Assembly (NCBI RefSeq): GCF_001547935.1
Contig: NZ_AP014635.1
Coordinates: 2,170,001 to 2,234,000, forward strand
Length of the DNA stretch: 64,000 bases
Direction: 5' to 3'
From: Vibrio tritonius
GTDB lineage: Bacteria > Pseudomonadota > Gammaproteobacteria > Enterobacterales > Vibrionaceae
Shown here: positions 41,198 through 50,608 of the stretch, in pieces
Position numbering within the stretch: the stretch's first letter is position 1
Layout: each line of letters opens with the position of its first letter
Translations under genes and position numbers: made by a program
Notes under the pieces: model-generated
The model's database searches: none
Seen by the model: only the letters and a program-made list of their open reading frames with translations
Told to the model about the DNA's origin: nothing

Positions 41198-42118
41198 ATG
41201 AATCATTTATCCTTTTATTGGCTCCCAGATAATCGGCACAAATTGATCCACGGCTTAGAAAGTGAGTTTGCACAACTCGTTGAGCTATCTATAAGCACTG
41301 GTAAAATTTCCTTGCCTCCGATCCCGACGGTTGTTCTTCGTGTTCAGCAACTCTGTATGCAAGATTCCACCACCATATCTGATATCGCAGACTGTTTGAC
41401 CGATGATCCTAGCCTTGCGGCGATCGTTATCCGCGTAGCTAACTCTGTTGTGTTTAACCGCAGGAATATCACCTGTAACGATTTAATCACGGCTGTATCT
41501 CGTTTGGGCATTTTGCGCGTGCGTGACATCGTAACTGCACAAGCCATTGAACAATTGAAACATGCGATTAACTTAAGCCCTGAATGTAATAAGATTTTGG
41601 CCAATAGTGCCCATGCTTCCCGAGAATTAGGGGCAACCATGGTGCTTGTCACTGAAACGTTCAAACAAGTTGAACCTGAAGAGTATGCTTATCTTGAAGA
41701 AGAAAAGTCTCTACTGGTTGGTTTACTTGCGGATATCGGTCTGTTTTGCCTAGTGAATGAATACCATCTCTACTTAGAGAACGGGAACTATCTAGATGAA
41801 GACATCGCGATGCAAATCTTCCAATCTCGCTGTTCAAGTACCAGTAAACTGGTTTTGAAGCATTGGGGCTTCGACACTGATTTCTTAGAAGTGGCTTGCA
41901 ACGAAGAAATGGCAGAGCAGATCCAAGAAGTGCGTTACCTAGACATCGCTCGTATTGCGAGTCATCTACTGATGTTCCGCAAGCAAGACGATGCAATCGA
42001 AGAACATGAAGTGGAAATCAATGCAACTGGGGCCGATGTTCTTTATCAACTAAGTAACCTTTCCGATCACGAGTTTAACGAGAAATTACGCTCAGTGATC
42101 ACCCGCAGTGGTTTTTAA
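41198..42118 (+). CDS. HDOD-domain signalling protein
   Basis: The 306-residue protein has an HDOD domain: LPPIPTVVLRVQQLC, SDIADCLTDDPSLAAIVIRVANSVVF and LITAVSRLGILRVRDIV, through to VGLLADIGLF. HDOD proteins look like HD phosphohydrolases without all of the catalytic residues and usually act in signalling. No other domain is visible. It is divergent from tfoX. The function is not known. Confidence 0.87.
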   Translation: MNHLSFYWLPDNRHKLIHGLESEFAQLVELSISTGKISLPPIPTVVLRVQQLCMQDSTTISDIADCLTDDPSLAAIVIRVANSVVFNRRNITCNDLITAVSRLGILRVRDIVTAQAIEQLKHAINLSPECNKILANSAHASRELGATMVLVTETFKQVEPEEYAYLEEEKSLLVGLLADIGLFCLVNEYHLYLENGNYLDEDIAMQIFQSRCSSTSKLVLKHWGFDTDFLEVACNEEMAEQIQEVRYLDIARIASHLLMFRKQDDAIEEHEVEINATGADVLYQLSNLSDHEFNEKLRSVITRSGF

Positions 42119-42200
42119 TCTCTCGATAATGAACTAACCATGCTATCGAGTATGTTATTGGTCTATATTGGGTATGTCATAGTATTAAATGATTCAAAGT

Positions 42201-42233
42201 GGCTTGGTCGAGTAAACCAAGCCGTTGTTTTTC
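42201..42233 (+). terminator. Terminator after the HDOD gene
   Basis: GGCTTGGT / ACCAAGCC stem (42201-42208 with 42216-42223), followed by GTTGTTTTTC. Confidence 0.7.
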
Positions 42234-42498
42234 TAATTCATATGATCTTGTTAAACATCCCCACCTCGATAACTTGTCTACTAACAACTTACAAACCATC
42301 GCTCACTACACATTGGTGTTTTTCACCTCAATGACACTATGTAATTGGGGCTTTCTACCGTGGTTAGATAAGCTCTATCCACTCTATCCAAGTGGGCAAA
42401 CATCAACTTCCTTTGACAAAAATGTGTCTAATGGTCTTTCCGTTCGGTACTATTCAACTTTGGGCTATTAGGTAATGAATAAAATTAGGTAAATTAGG
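42234..42498. other. Non-coding region upstream of panP
   Basis: Two short open frames here (up to 90 codons) have no SD and no recognisable protein motifs, so I do not call genes. No regulator site was seen. Confidence 0.45.
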
Positions 42499-44169
42499 AT
42501 GACGGCAACAAATAAAACAGCGGATGTGACTTTTGAGAATCTTCTGCGTATTTTTACTATTCCTGAAGGTCCCGACTCCACTTTAACCCAAATTGAATCT
42601 GAACTTTCCCATAACTTAAACCTTTTTTTAGGTGAGCACATCGTGGCTGAAGAAAAGCCTCTGGTTGAGATTGAAAAAGATTTTTCTAGTGCGCATGTAC
42701 CAGAGCAGCCGCAATTCGTATCCGAACATACCGAACACCTTCTTAACACTCTTGTCGCCCACTCTGTGCACACCTCAGCCCCTAGCTTTGTGGGGCATAT
42801 GACATCAGCTCTGCCTTACTTTTTGATGCCGCTTTCAAAAATCATGATTGCGCTTAACCAAAACTTGGTAAAAATAGAAACCTCAAAGGCTTTTACACCT
42901 CTTGAACGCCAAGTTCTTGGAATGATCCATCACCTTATTTATGGTGAAGACGAGACATTCTACCAGCGCTGGATGCACAGTGCGGTGCACTCCCTTGGCG
43001 CGTTTTGTTCCGGTGGTACCATAGCGAACATCACTGCTCTTTGGGTGGCGCGTAATAATGCATTAAAGGCGACGCCTGACTTCGGTGGAGTGGAAAAAGA
43101 AGGCTTGTTCAAAGCATTAAAATATTATGGATATGAGGGCCTTGCCATCGTCGTTTCTGAACGGGGTCACTACTCATTGAAAAAAGCGGCCGATGTGTTA
43201 GGTATTGGCCAAGATGGACTGGTCAGTGTTGCGACCGATGAATATAACCGGATAAAACCAGCAGACTTAGATAAAACGCTGTGTGAGCTGAAAGCTAAAC
43301 GCATCTTGCCCTTTGCTGTTGTCGGTGTTGCCGGAACCACCGAAACAGGCAATATCGACCCATTAAATGCGATGGCGGCTATTTGTCGTCAACATTCGTG
43401 TCATTTTCATGTCGATGCGGCTTGGGGCGGAGCGACCTTGATGTCGCAGCAACACCGTTATTTACTCAACGGCATTGAACAGGCGGACTCTGTCACCATT
43501 GATGCTCACAAACAGCTTTACATCCCAATGGGCGCTGGCATGGTGCTGTTCAAAGATCCAAGCGCAATGCAATCGATAGAACATCATGCACAATACATTT
43601 TGCGCCAAGGTTCAAAGGATTTGGGCAGCCACACTCTAGAAGGGTCACGTTCTGGCATGGCCATGCTCGTCTACTCAAGCCTGCACATTATTAGCCGCGC
43701 TGGCTATGGCATGCTTATCGACCAAAGCATCGCTAAAGCCCATTTTTTTGCAAAACTCATCAAAGCCACCGACGATTTCGAATTGGTGTCTGAACCTGAG
43801 CTGTGCCTGCTTACTTATCGGTTTGTTCCCCCCTTTGCTCTACACGCTCTAGAGCATGCAAACCGTGAGCAAAAAATCGAACTCAATAACGCTCTGAACG
43901 AATTAACCAAATTCATCCAAAAACACCAACGTGAAACCGGCCGCTCGTTTGTTTCTCGAACTCAATTAACACCAACGCGCTGGGATCATTTGGCCACCAT
44001 TGTGTTTCGAGTTGTGTTAGCAAATCCCCTCACCACTGAAACCATTTTGCAGGGAATTTTGCAAGAACAGCGAGAAATTGCTAGATTAGCGCCTCAATTG
44101 ATGACAAACATAGAGAATATCGCGTACTCTATCGTCCCAGTACCTGCGCCCAAAGTTACACAAGAATGA
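42499..44169 (+). CDS. panP: PanP, PLP-dependent aspartate 1-decarboxylase
   Basis: The 556-residue group II decarboxylase has GAFCSGGTIANITALW (cofactor region), FHVDAAWGGATLMS (Asp on PLP nitrogen) and TIDAHKQLYIPMGAG (PLP-binding Lys). In Vibrio and related bacteria PanP makes beta-alanine for pantothenate and CoA, replacing the pyruvoyl enzyme PanD. The assignment follows from overall similarity and the Vibrio location beside hexR. It differs from the other PLP decarboxylase in the window, which lacks the DAHK motif. Confidence 0.87.
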   Translation: MTATNKTADVTFENLLRIFTIPEGPDSTLTQIESELSHNLNLFLGEHIVAEEKPLVEIEKDFSSAHVPEQPQFVSEHTEHLLNTLVAHSVHTSAPSFVGHMTSALPYFLMPLSKIMIALNQNLVKIETSKAFTPLERQVLGMIHHLIYGEDETFYQRWMHSAVHSLGAFCSGGTIANITALWVARNNALKATPDFGGVEKEGLFKALKYYGYEGLAIVVSERGHYSLKKAADVLGIGQDGLVSVATDEYNRIKPADLDKTLCELKAKRILPFAVVGVAGTTETGNIDPLNAMAAICRQHSCHFHVDAAWGGATLMSQQHRYLLNGIEQADSVTIDAHKQLYIPMGAGMVLFKDPSAMQSIEHHAQYILRQGSKDLGSHTLEGSRSGMAMLVYSSLHIISRAGYGMLIDQSIAKAHFFAKLIKATDDFELVSEPELCLLTYRFVPPFALHALEHANREQKIELNNALNELTKFIQKHQRETGRSFVSRTQLTPTRWDHLATIVFRVVLANPLTTETILQGILQEQREIARLAPQLMTNIENIAYSIVPVPAPKVTQE

Positions 44170-44454
44170 AAATTAATTTCTGAACTTTGTAATTTACCTA
44201 TCATCAACTTGCTGAAATATGGAAAAAACAGCGCAACTAGTTGGTGTATGTGTAGTTTTAATGAAATTTAGTTTGAGGCTTGTCATAGAATCACCATTTG
44301 ATACATCGTTTCATTTATGAATTGACCATGCTTGGGTTTATACTCGAGTCACTGGAGTTGGGTCGATGTGCCTATGTGATGTGGCAATGTTCTCAGAATT
44401 TTAAACAGCTTTAGGGCATACCAACAATTCATTCCTTATGCCTGCGTGAATACT

Positions 44455-45312
44455 ATGAATACATTAGAAAAAATCCAAAAAAATCTGGAAAATTTTAGCA
44501 AGTCTGAGCGTAAGGTAGCGGAAGTCATTATGGCCTCCCCTCAAACTGCCATTCACTCAAGCATTGCCACTTTAGCCAAAATGGCCGATGTCAGCGAACC
44601 AACTGTAAACCGTTTTTGTCGCCGCTTAGACACAAAAGGCTTTCCCGACTTTAAATTGCACCTTGCACAAAGCTTAGCTAATGGCACTCCGTACGTTAAC
44701 CGTAACGTTGAAGAAGAGGATGGTCCAGATGCTTACACGCACAAGATTTTTGAATCAACCATGGCGTGTTTGGATGTAGCAAAAAACAGCATAGACCCCG
44801 TACAAATCAATCGAGCTGTCGACCTATTGACTCAAGCGAAACGCATCTCTTTCTTTGGCTTAGGCGCTTCCTCTGCTGTCGCACGTGATGCACAAAACAA
44901 ATTTATTCGTTTTAATATTCCTATCACCTGTTTTGAAGACATTGTGATGCAACGAATGAGCTGTATTAACTGCACAGATAACGATGTAATTGTGTTGATT
45001 TCGCACACTGGCCGAACCAAAAGCCAAGTGGAAATTGCTCATTTAGCCAAAGAAAATGGTGCTACAGTCATTGCGATTACTGCAAAAGACTCACCACTCG
45101 ACAAAGCAAGCTCATTGTCGATCTGCTTGGATGTCCCAGAAGATACCGACGTTTATATGCCCATGGCAAGCCGCGTAGTACAAATGACGGTGATTGACGT
45201 ATTAGCAACTGGCTTCACATTGCGCCGCGGCTCTGGTTTCCGTGAAAACCTCAAGCGTGTAAAAGAAGCTTTGAAGGATTCGCGCTACGATAAATACTCG
45301 AATTTATCTTAA
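44455..45312 (+). CDS. hexR: HexR, RpiR-family regulator of central carbon metabolism
   Basis: The 285-residue protein (ATG 44455; a GTG three codons earlier is possible) has an N-terminal HTH_6 domain, MNTLEKIQKNLENFSKSERK and VSEPTVNRFCRRLDTKGFPDFK. The C-terminal SIS sugar-binding domain has FFGLGASSAVARDAQNKF and VLISHTGRTK. The match to E. coli HexR is close. HexR binds keto-deoxy-phosphogluconate and controls Entner-Doudoroff and central carbon genes. Confidence 0.92.
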   Translation: MNTLEKIQKNLENFSKSERKVAEVIMASPQTAIHSSIATLAKMADVSEPTVNRFCRRLDTKGFPDFKLHLAQSLANGTPYVNRNVEEEDGPDAYTHKIFESTMACLDVAKNSIDPVQINRAVDLLTQAKRISFFGLGASSAVARDAQNKFIRFNIPITCFEDIVMQRMSCINCTDNDVIVLISHTGRTKSQVEIAHLAKENGATVIAITAKDSPLDKASSLSICLDVPEDTDVYMPMASRVVQMTVIDVLATGFTLRRGSGFRENLKRVKEALKDSRYDKYSNLS

Positions 45313-45352
45313 TCCTCGACTGCTGGTTACAAATAGATTCTGGTTACCAATC

Positions 45353-45390
45353 AAAAAAATGAGCGTCGTTAGACGCTCATTCTCTTTCTA
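45353..45390. terminator. Terminator between hexR and the Fe-ADH gene
   Basis: ATGAGCGTC / GACGCTCAT stem (45359-45367 with 45372-45380) overlaps the ADH stop codon. A run of seven A on the plus strand gives a good T tract for the minus-strand gene. It may also end hexR. Confidence 0.8.
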
Positions 45391-46639
45391 AAGGTTGCTT
45401 ATCTCCACTTTTCTGCCCTTCGGTTTGCTTAATTAACGCAACCGCATTGTGCTCCACAGTTTGCTCCTTCTCCGTTTCTGTTCGCGTCCTACACTGACAA
45501 ACATGATTCAAAATGCTCATCAATCGAGCTTCCGTTAACGGCAAAGGGTTCCCTTTGATTGAATTAGATTGCAAAGCATCTCGAACAACATCTTGAAAAG
45601 AAGTTTGGCAAACACCAAAGTGATCTAGCGTAGGCAGTTGTAAACGCTCCAAAATCATATTGACCCATAAAACACCATCTTCAAGATTCACATTACGCCT
45701 ATCGGTAAGAATTTGAGCAATTCGGTAGTAACGCTGCAAAATATCATCCGCTTGATGCTGACGAGCTAACTCGATATTTTCATGCATCACGTAAGGAGAT
45801 AGACGCGCGGTAATCACACTGTGTGGAGCGTCCAGTTTCCCTCCCAATGCGGAAGCTAACCCATGGGCAGCACCTAATTTTGCATTGCTCAGCGCCAGCC
45901 CTCCTAACATGGCAGCAAATGAAAGATCACGCCTTGCCTTTGGTTCATCCAGAACACAGGCATCAATGATTGAATGAGCGATACGGGATAACCCCTCTTC
46001 ACAAACCATATCGGTTAGCAAGTTGGGTACACCACACACATAAGCCTCCATCAAATGGGTAAAGGCATCCATTGCTCCACGGCCTGAAAGATAAAGATTC
46101 GTTCCGTAGGTTAACGTTGGATCAACAATTGCCACATCTGGCATCATATCTGCGCTACGCAAACTCACTTTAATTTTGTCTTGCCCAGAGCGTAATACCG
46201 CATTTTTTGTCACTTCCGAGCCCGTGCTTGCGGTGGTTGGAATGGCGATAAAGGGTAACGGTTTTGCCTTGAGAGGAACACTACGACCAATCACTTCCAC
46301 ATAATCATATACAGAGCCTTGGTTAGGTATGATCGCCGCCAGAGCTTTACCTGTATCAAGCACACTGCCACCGCCAATTGCGACAACAGCATCCACTTTA
46401 AAGCGCCTTGCAAGACTTGCGGTCTCTTCAATCATAGTGATATTCGGCTCACTCGATACAGCAACATGTTGATAACGCTTATGATGCTTTTGAAAATCCT
46501 GCACAATAGGTTGTGCGCGTTCCTGAGTTCGCCCCGAGACTAACAGTATGCTGTAACCTATCTGGCGAATCTGAGGCAAAGCGTGTAGTAATGAACCGGC
46601 ACCAAAAATGATCTTTGTGGGGGTCATAAATTCAAACAT
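45377..46639 (-). CDS. Iron-containing alcohol dehydrogenase
   Basis: The 420-residue protein has the Rossmann-like nucleotide motif AIGGGSVLDTGKA and the ADH metal site: Asp and His in GAMDAFTHLMEAY, His in GAAHGLASALGG and His in DAPHSVI. These four positions bind Fe2+ in the family. The substrate is unknown. The last ~40 residues (from CRTRTETEKEQ) are charged and unlike the core family. The neighbour hexR suggests a central-carbon context, but no direct link is visible. Confidence 0.88.
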   Translation of the reverse strand: MFEFMTPTKIIFGAGSLLHALPQIRQIGYSILLVSGRTQERAQPIVQDFQKHHKRYQHVAVSSEPNITMIEETASLARRFKVDAVVAIGGGSVLDTGKALAAIIPNQGSVYDYVEVIGRSVPLKAKPLPFIAIPTTASTGSEVTKNAVLRSGQDKIKVSLRSADMMPDVAIVDPTLTYGTNLYLSGRGAMDAFTHLMEAYVCGVPNLLTDMVCEEGLSRIAHSIIDACVLDEPKARRDLSFAAMLGGLALSNAKLGAAHGLASALGGKLDAPHSVITARLSPYVMHENIELARQHQADDILQRYYRIAQILTDRRNVNLEDGVLWVNMILERLQLPTLDHFGVCQTSFQDVVRDALQSNSIKGNPLPLTEARLMSILNHVCQCRTRTETEKEQTVEHNAVALIKQTEGQKSGDKQPLERE

Positions 46640-47005
46640 GATTAAGCCCTTTATAAGTGTTCACTTCTATCAGGATGGCTCATCTACTTATTGAATTCGG
46701 TGACCCAGAGCAAAGTGAAACATTCGCCCTTAAATTTCGCGGTTAATTTTTGCTCAGCATCACGTAATTATCTCCCTATCTCAAATGTTATCACTGCGTT
46801 TATACGTCTTGAATTCAGCGGCTTTCATTTCGAAACCGTTCGGGTCAGCTATACTCTAATTATCAAAATCGTTGAATATGAATACAACAGCAATAGCTGA
46901 AGAAGTGAACAATAGGTTTTATCTATTGAATTGAATGGTAATTGCTACTTTATTTTCTATATCTAATCAGGCATATTGGCTTCGAAAACAATTAAGGAGA
47001 GAGTC
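46640..47005. other. Divergent promoter region of the Fe-ADH and grxA genes
   Basis: A short open frame (46691-46900) lacks an SD and a recognisable motif, so I do not call it. It is AT-rich; no regulator site was recognised. Confidence 0.45.
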
Positions 47006-47269
47006 ATGTTTGTAGTAATTTTTGGTCGTCCAGGTTGCCCATACTGTGTTCGTGCAAAAGAGCACGCAGAAACTCTGAAAGAAAAACACGAAGATTTCAA
47101 CTACCGCTATGTTGATATTCAAGCGGAAGGCATCAGTAAAGAAGACCTATCTAAAAGTGTAGGTAAACCAGTTGAAACTGTTCCACAAATCTTTATTGAT
47201 CAAAAACCTATCGGCGGCTGCACAGAATTTGAAGCATTCGCAAAAGAAAACCTAGGTCTGTTCGACTAA
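47006..47269 (+). CDS. grxA: GrxA, glutaredoxin 1
   Basis: The start at ATG 47006 (AAGGAGA just upstream) gives 87 residues, the family length. The redox centre is Cys11-Pro-Tyr-Cys14 in GRPGCPYCVRA. The glutathione-binding VETVPQIFID and GGCTEFEAF follow. It reduces disulphides with glutathione, including ribonucleotide reductase. The upstream frame is only an open extension. Confidence 0.95.
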   Translation: MFVVIFGRPGCPYCVRAKEHAETLKEKHEDFNYRYVDIQAEGISKEDLSKSVGKPVETVPQIFIDQKPIGGCTEFEAFAKENLGLFD

Positions 47270-47283
47270 TCGTGACAGATTGA

Positions 47284-47312
47284 AAAACCCGCAGCTAATG
47301 CGGGTTTTTTTG
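47284..47312 (+). terminator. Terminator after grxA
   Basis: AAAACCCGC / GCGGGTTTT stem with a six-base loop, followed by a T run. Confidence 0.9.
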
Positions 47313-47479
47313 TACCCAAAACAGGTGCACTTATTAGAAAATCGCAGATGGATTCAGGACCGATGGTTCGACCTCTCCAAAATCTACGTAAAACTAGAAA
47401 ATTTAACTTATCTTTTTCTCATAATCAGATAAAATTATCTGCGTTAATTCTTTCGCCATACCTTCTTTGAGCCTAGACA

Positions 47480-49162
47480 GTGAATATAGACGTCGTACTC
47501 TTGCTAAAGCAAAATCCCATTCTTCTTATCTTCGTCGTTTTAGCCATTGGGCTTTCCATTGGTAAAATCAGGATAGGTAGTTTTCAACTAGGAAACTCCA
47601 TCGGTGTATTGGTCACCTCTCTTGTCATGGGGCACCTTGGTTTTTCTTTCAGTTCCGAATCACTCACCATTGGGTTCATGCTGTTTATCTACTGTGTAGG
47701 TATCGAAGCGGGGCCCAATTTTTTTGGCATTTTTTTCCGCGATGGGAAACATTACCTCATCCTGAGTTTAACGGTGTTAATCACCGCGATGTGGATCACC
47801 TATTTTGGTAGCTACTACCTTGATCTCGATTTTGGTCTCTCTGCCGGTATGATGGCTGGGGCACTAACATCAACCCCTGTTCTCGTAGGGGCTCAAGATG
47901 CCATTAACTCCGGATTAGCAGAAGTGCCTCACAATAAAGACCTATCACTTATTTTGGATAGCGTCTCTGTCGGTTATGCAATGGCTTATTTAGTCGGCTT
48001 AATCAGTATGATTATGTTCGCTAAGTTGCTACCTAAACTACAAAAGCAAAATCTTTCCGACTCAGCGCAACAAATTGCCCGCGAACGAGGCCTAGGCGGA
48101 AATAGCCAGCGTAAAGTCTATTTACCAATTATTCGGGCTTACCGTGTTGGTCCTGAACTTACCAATTGGGTTGATGGACGTAATCTTCGCGAACTCGGGA
48201 TTTATCGCCAAACGGGGTGTTACATCGAGCGAGTACGCCGTAACGGTATTCTTGCCCACCCGGATGGGGATGCCATTTTACAAGAAGGCGATGAAATTGC
48301 GTTGGTGGGTTTTCCTGATAGCCATGCTCGACTGGATCCTAGTTTTCGTAACGGAAAAGAAGTTTTTGACCGCAACCTACTCGACTTACGTATCTCAGAA
48401 GAAGAGATCGTTGTAAAAAGTGATGCCATTGCCGGTAAACGTCTATCTGAATTAAATCTCTCTGAATACGGCTGTTTCTTAAACCGAGTTGTCCGTGCTC
48501 AAATTGAGATGCCAATGGATTCTGATATCGTGCTCGCGAAAGGGGATGTGCTGCAAGTCAGTGGCGAGAAAAGCCGAGTCCAAGGGCTAGCCGATAAAAT
48601 CGGGTTTATCTCGATTCATAGCCAAATGGCAGACCTGATCGCGTTCTGTAGCTTCTTTATTCTTGGCATTCTGTTTGGCCTGATTACCATGACCTTTGGT
48701 CAGGTTTCTTTTAGCCTAGGCAATGCCGTTGGTTTATTGTTGTCGGGTATTACGTTAGGTTTCTTGCGCGCGAACCACCCAACGTTTGGCTATGTGCCAC
48801 AAGGGGCGTTAAACATGGTCAAAGACCTAGGGTTAATGTTCTTTATGGTGGGCATTGGTTTGAGCGCCGGTGGGCAGATGTTCGAACACCTCTCCGACAT
48901 CGGCTTTAAAATATTTGGCCTCGCCTTCTTAGTCAGTGTTGTACCTGTGGTATTTGCCTACCTTGTTGGAGCTTACATTCTTAAGATGAACCGCGCCTTA
49001 CTATTTGGGGCCATCATTGGTGCCCGTACTTGCGCACCGGCTATGGACATTGTGAACGAATACGCTAAATCAACCATTCCAGCATTAGGTTACGCTGGCA
49101 CTTATGCCATCGCCAATATTCTGATGACTCTTGCTGGTACGATACTAATATTGTTGAATTAA
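47480..49162 (+). CDS. ybjL: YbjL-family transporter (aspartate:alanine exchanger family)
   Basis: The 560-residue protein starts at GTG 47480. It has two membrane halves of the AspT/YidE/YbjL family, split by two cytoplasmic RCK-C (TrkA-C) domains around [15 protein letters not shown] sequence ([28 protein letters not shown]). The motifs [20 protein letters not shown] and [18 protein letters not shown] are near identical to E. coli YbjL as I recall it. The substrate has not been proved. The neighbour grxA is the same as in Enterobacteria. Confidence 0.92.
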   Translation: MNIDVVLLLKQNPILLIFVVLAIGLSIGKIRIGSFQLGNSIGVLVTSLVMGHLGFSFSSESLTIGFMLFIYCVGIEAGPNFFGIFFRDGKHYLILSLTVLITAMWITYFGSYYLDLDFGLSAGMMAGALTSTPVLVGAQDAINSGLAEVPHNKDLSLILDSVSVGYAMAYLVGLISMIMFAKLLPKLQKQNLSDSAQQIARERGLGGNSQRKVYLPIIRAYRVGPELTNWVDGRNLRELGIYRQTGCYIERVRRNGILAHPDGDAILQEGDEIALVGFPDSHARLDPSFRNGKEVFDRNLLDLRISEEEIVVKSDAIAGKRLSELNLSEYGCFLNRVVRAQIEMPMDSDIVLAKGDVLQVSGEKSRVQGLADKIGFISIHSQMADLIAFCSFFILGILFGLITMTFGQVSFSLGNAVGLLLSGITLGFLRANHPTFGYVPQGALNMVKDLGLMFFMVGIGLSAGGQMFEHLSDIGFKIFGLAFLVSVVPVVFAYLVGAYILKMNRALLFGAIIGARTCAPAMDIVNEYAKSTIPALGYAGTYAIANILMTLAGTILILLN

Positions 49163-49172
49163 CCAGAACGAA

Positions 49173-49200
49173 AAAAGGCGCTCAATGAGCGCCTTTTGTT
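49173..49200. terminator. Bidirectional terminator between ybjL and fabV
   Basis: AAAAGGCGCTCA / TGAGCGCCTTTT stem with A-rich and T-rich ends, between convergent genes. Confidence 0.88.
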
Positions 49201-49219
49201 TATCTACGTGTTAACCCAA

Positions 49220-50422
49220 TTAGAAATTGATAAGATCAAATTCAATCGCTGGGTTTACGTCTGCTTCGTAATCTACGCCTTCGATACCAAAACCGAATAG
49301 TTTCAAGAACTCTTCTTTGTACTGAACGTAGTCAGTCAGTTCTTTTAGGTTTTCAGTGGTAATTTGTGGCCATAGGTTTTGGCAGTGCTGTTGAATGTCG
49401 TCGCGCAATTCCCAGTCATCCAAACGTAGACGGTTTTTGTCGTCCACTTCTGGAGCTGAACCGTCTTCTTTGTATAGACGTTGGCTGAACATACGGAAGA
49501 TCTGTTCCATACAACCTTCGTGAACGCCTTCTTCACGCATTTTCTTGAATACCATCGCGATGTACAGAGGCATCACTGGAATTGCAGAACTTGCTTGAGT
49601 CACAACAGATTTAAGTACAGCAACGTTTGCGGTGCCGCCTTTTGCAGACAGTTTGCTATTTAGCTCTGCTGCTGCGCGGTCTAGGTCCATCTTCGCACGA
49701 CCAAGAGCGCCGTCCCAGTAGATAGGCCAAGTTAGCTCAGTACCAATGTAGCTGTAAGCAACCGTTTTACAACCGTCAGCCAATACGCCAGCTTCGTCTA
49801 GAGCATTGATCCAAAGTTCCCAATCTTGACCACCCATAACAGTAATGGTGTCTTCGATTTCTTGCTCGGTTGCCGGTTCAACACTTGCTTCAATGATAAC
49901 GTCACGGTTAGTGTCAACCGCAGTTGAAGTGTAAGTTTGACCGATAGGTTTTAGAGATGAACGAATCAACTCACCTGTTTCAGGCAATTTACGAACTGGA
50001 GATGCAAGCGAGTAAACCACCATATCGATTTGACCTAGGTCTTCTTTGATCAGTTCGATGGTTTTTTCTTTCGCTTCGTTAGAGAAAGCATCGCCATTTA
50101 GGCTTTTAGAGTATAGGCCTTCAGCTTTAGCGAACTTATCGAACGCTGCTGAGTTGTAGTAGCCCGCTGTACCTGGTTTTTTCTCTGTGCCAGGTTTTTC
50201 AAAGAAAACACCGATTGTCGCTGCACCGCCACCGAAAGCAGCTGCGATGCGAGAAGACAGACCGTAGCCGCTTGATGAACCAATCACAAGAACGCGTTTA
50301 GGTGCGTTTGCAATTGGACCGTTAGCTTTGGTGTATTCAATTTGTTCTTTTACGTTAGCTTCACAACCCACTGGGTGCGTTGTTGTACAGATAAATCCGC
50401 GAATTTTAGGTTTGATGATCAT
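49220..50422 (-). CDS. fabV: FabV, trans-2-enoyl-ACP/CoA reductase
   Basis: The start at ATG 50422 (AAGGA 8 nt upstream) gives 400 residues. The catalytic pair Tyr235 and Lys244 has the FabV spacing Tyr-x8-Lys ([10 protein letters not shown]). The cofactor motif [12 protein letters not shown] follows VLVIG, and TTTHPVGC is near the N-terminus. FabV reduces enoyl-ACP with NADH in the last step of fatty-acid elongation and in V. cholerae is triclosan-resistant. It is next to fadE, a common Vibrio order. Confidence 0.96.
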   Translation of the reverse strand: MIIKPKIRGFICTTTHPVGCEANVKEQIEYTKANGPIANAPKRVLVIGSSSGYGLSSRIAAAFGGGAATIGVFFEKPGTEKKPGTAGYYNSAAFDKFAKAEGLYSKSLNGDAFSNEAKEKTIELIKEDLGQIDMVVYSLASPVRKLPETGELIRSSLKPIGQTYTSTAVDTNRDVIIEASVEPATEQEIEDTITVMGGQDWELWINALDEAGVLADGCKTVAYSYIGTELTWPIYWDGALGRAKMDLDRAAAELNSKLSAKGGTANVAVLKSVVTQASSAIPVMPLYIAMVFKKMREEGVHEGCMEQIFRMFSQRLYKEDGSAPEVDDKNRLRLDDWELRDDIQQHCQNLWPQITTENLKELTDYVQYKEEFLKLFGFGIEGVDYEADVNPAIEFDLINF

Positions 50423-50551
50423 ATTCAACTTCCTTCAAAAATCTTCGATAGGATAAAAGGTTCGTCGCCCCTTCGCATCCTATTTCTGCAAAAATAGGAA
50501 TAAATCCCAAGTGGTTGGAGCACTCTCGCTTAAAATTCACCCAAGAAATAG

Positions 50552-50580
50552 CGAGAGCTTCTATTTTGAGAAGCTCTCGA
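50552..50580 (-). terminator. Stem-loop between fadE and fabV
   Basis: CGAGAGCTTCT / AGAAGCTCTCG stem with a six-base loop. On the minus strand a modest T-rich tail follows, so it may end fadE. Confidence 0.55.
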
Positions 50581-50608
50581 CGTCGGTTTGAACCACTTAC
50601 ATTGCGGG

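Noticed and set aside
42140..42471. Two short genes between the HDOD gene and panP
   Set aside because: The frames cross the HDOD terminator and lack SD sites or known motifs.
46691..46900. A 69-codon gene upstream of grxA
   Set aside because: No SD and an unlikely composition; it lies in a divergent promoter region.
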